Part shown: in pieces, positions 63,478 through 64,000 of the stretch
How the letters are laid out: every line of letters starts with the position of its first letter
Numbering within the stretch: position 1 is the stretch's first letter
Assembly (NCBI GenBank): GCA_048499455.1
Contig: JASNZV010000001.1
Coordinates: 186,001-250,000, forward strand
Reading direction: 5' to 3'
From: CFX5 sp023384495
GTDB taxonomy: Bacteria; Chloroflexota; Anaerolineae; Caldilineales; Caldilineaceae
Length of the DNA: 64,000 nucleotides
The notes under the pieces: model-generated
What the model was told of the DNA's origin: nothing
Databases searched by the model: none
The model's input: the letters and a program-made list of their open reading frames with translations, nothing else
Position numbers and translations under genes: made by a program

Positions 63478-64000
63478 TCAGACCAGCGCCGGTGTCCGGT
63501 AATAGACCCTGCCGTTGATCTGAATGACCACGTCCTGCAGATAGGGCCCAAGCCCGGTCGTGTTGACCGTCATCCCCAGCCCCGGCGCAGCGGGGGCGTG
63601 GATCTGGCCGTTGGCGTCGGGGATGATGTGGTTGGTGGTGATGTCGAGGGCAAGCTGCTTCGGCTCCACCGGATACTCGCTGATCAGGTCATCGGCCAGC
63701 CCGGCATAGGGTTGGAGCGATGCGCTCAACGCCAGGTGCGACGTAAAGGTGTGGTTCACATAGGTGACGCCGCGTGCGGCGGCGTAGTCGGCCACCGCCT
63801 TGCTGGGCGTGATCCCGCCTATGCGCCCGGCGTCGATCTGGATGTAGCCGACGCCGGCGTAGTCGATCATGTGCTGCGCCATGTAGACGTTGTGGCTGCC
63901 TTCGCCGCCGGCCAGCTTGACCGTCTTGGTCAATTTAGAGAGCTGCTTGTAGGCATCCAAAGCGCCCGAGACAAAAGGCTCCTCCAGCCACGTGGCGCGG
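63478..64000 (-). CDS. Enolase-superfamily (mandelate racemase/MLE type) enzyme, C-terminal part only
   Basis: About 173 residues at the window edge; the frame runs off the end with RATWLEEPF (Glu metal ligand). It continues with KLAGGEGSHNVYMAQHMID (second Glu), IQIDAGRIGGITPSKAVADYA and YVNHTFTSHLALSASLQPYAG (His in the sixth-seventh strand), ending in AAPGLGMTVN. The barrel order is right for the family. The N-terminal part lies outside the window. Substrate unknown. Confidence 0.9.
   Translation of the reverse strand, partial: RATWLEEPFVSGALDAYKQLSKLTKTVKLAGGEGSHNVYMAQHMIDYAGVGYIQIDAGRIGGITPSKAVADYAAARGVTYVNHTFTSHLALSASLQPYAGLADDLISEYPVEPKQLALDITTNHIIPDANGQIHAPAAPGLGMTVNTTGLGPYLQDVVIQINGRVYYRTPALV

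Overview
The window is about 62% G+C and is packed with chromosomal genes on both strands. The mix of genes points to a Chloroflexota bacterium, probably Caldilineae/Anaerolineae: BTAD-NB-ARC-TPR regulators, PdxS/PdxT vitamin B6 synthesis, Tat-lipoprotein sugar-binding proteins, enolase-superfamily sugar-acid enzymes, STAND NTPases and short palindromic intergenic repeats. This placement is an inference from gene content. No rRNA, tRNA, CRISPR array, phage structural gene or IS transposase was seen.

Layout. 1-2.1 kb (-): a truncated secreted subtilisin-like protease with two tiny upstream ORFs. 2.4-10.3 kb (+): a large SARP/STAND regulator, a phosphohexomutase, TatD, a polyprenyl diphosphate synthase and a glycosyltransferase. 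10.8-19.5 kb: a complete diversity-generating retroelement (DGR). 19.5-23.8 kb: a DUF255 thioredoxin-fold protein, a Gfo/Idh/MocA oxidoreductase and a decayed epimerase. 24-28.5 kb: pdxS-pdxT, an AI-2E family protein, an FMN reductase and an MBL hydrolase. 28.6-32.9 kb (-): MarR plus a heterodimeric ABC exporter. 33.2-40.4 kb: a dienelactone hydrolase, an MFS transporter and a LacI-controlled sugar importer without its own ATPase. 40.6-45.6 kb (-): pstS-C-A-B-B with a Pho-box-like region. 45.7-56.3 kb: a barrel-like hypothetical protein, a CinA-like/NadD-like fusion, a TPP enzyme, two enolase-superfamily enzymes, rhomboid, a histidine phosphatase and a DsbA-fold protein with an in-frame UGA. 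56.4-64 kb: a RecB-like nuclease, RecJ, a decayed MNT/HEPN pair, a GT39-like membrane glycosyltransferase, NUDIX and the end of a third enolase-superfamily gene.

The main system is the DGR. Two NLR-like proteins (NACHT NTPase plus C-terminal formylglycine-generating-enzyme/C-type-lectin fold) face each other at 10.8-13.6 kb (+) and 16.2-19.5 kb (-). Each ends in a 79-nt variable repeat. A 79-nt template repeat at 15959-16037 (-) matches both copies at every non-adenine position, and every mismatch falls on a template adenine. Between them lie a DGR-type reverse transcriptase (IGNLTSQ and YVDD motifs, with one 1-nt frameshift) and an Avd-like protein. The template lies on the strand opposite to the RT and just downstream of target 2. 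A ~117-bp structured repeat occurs before the RT, between RT and Avd, and against the 3' end of the template. Both target genes share a tandem-hairpin 3' flank with a compensatory base change.

The second notable item is at 55680-56312 (-). In this DsbA/FrnE-like protein the first Cys of the CPWC motif is encoded by TGA, and a possible SECIS stem-loop follows, so it is a likely selenoprotein. At least five families of short palindromic repeats are scattered between genes; they are listed individually.
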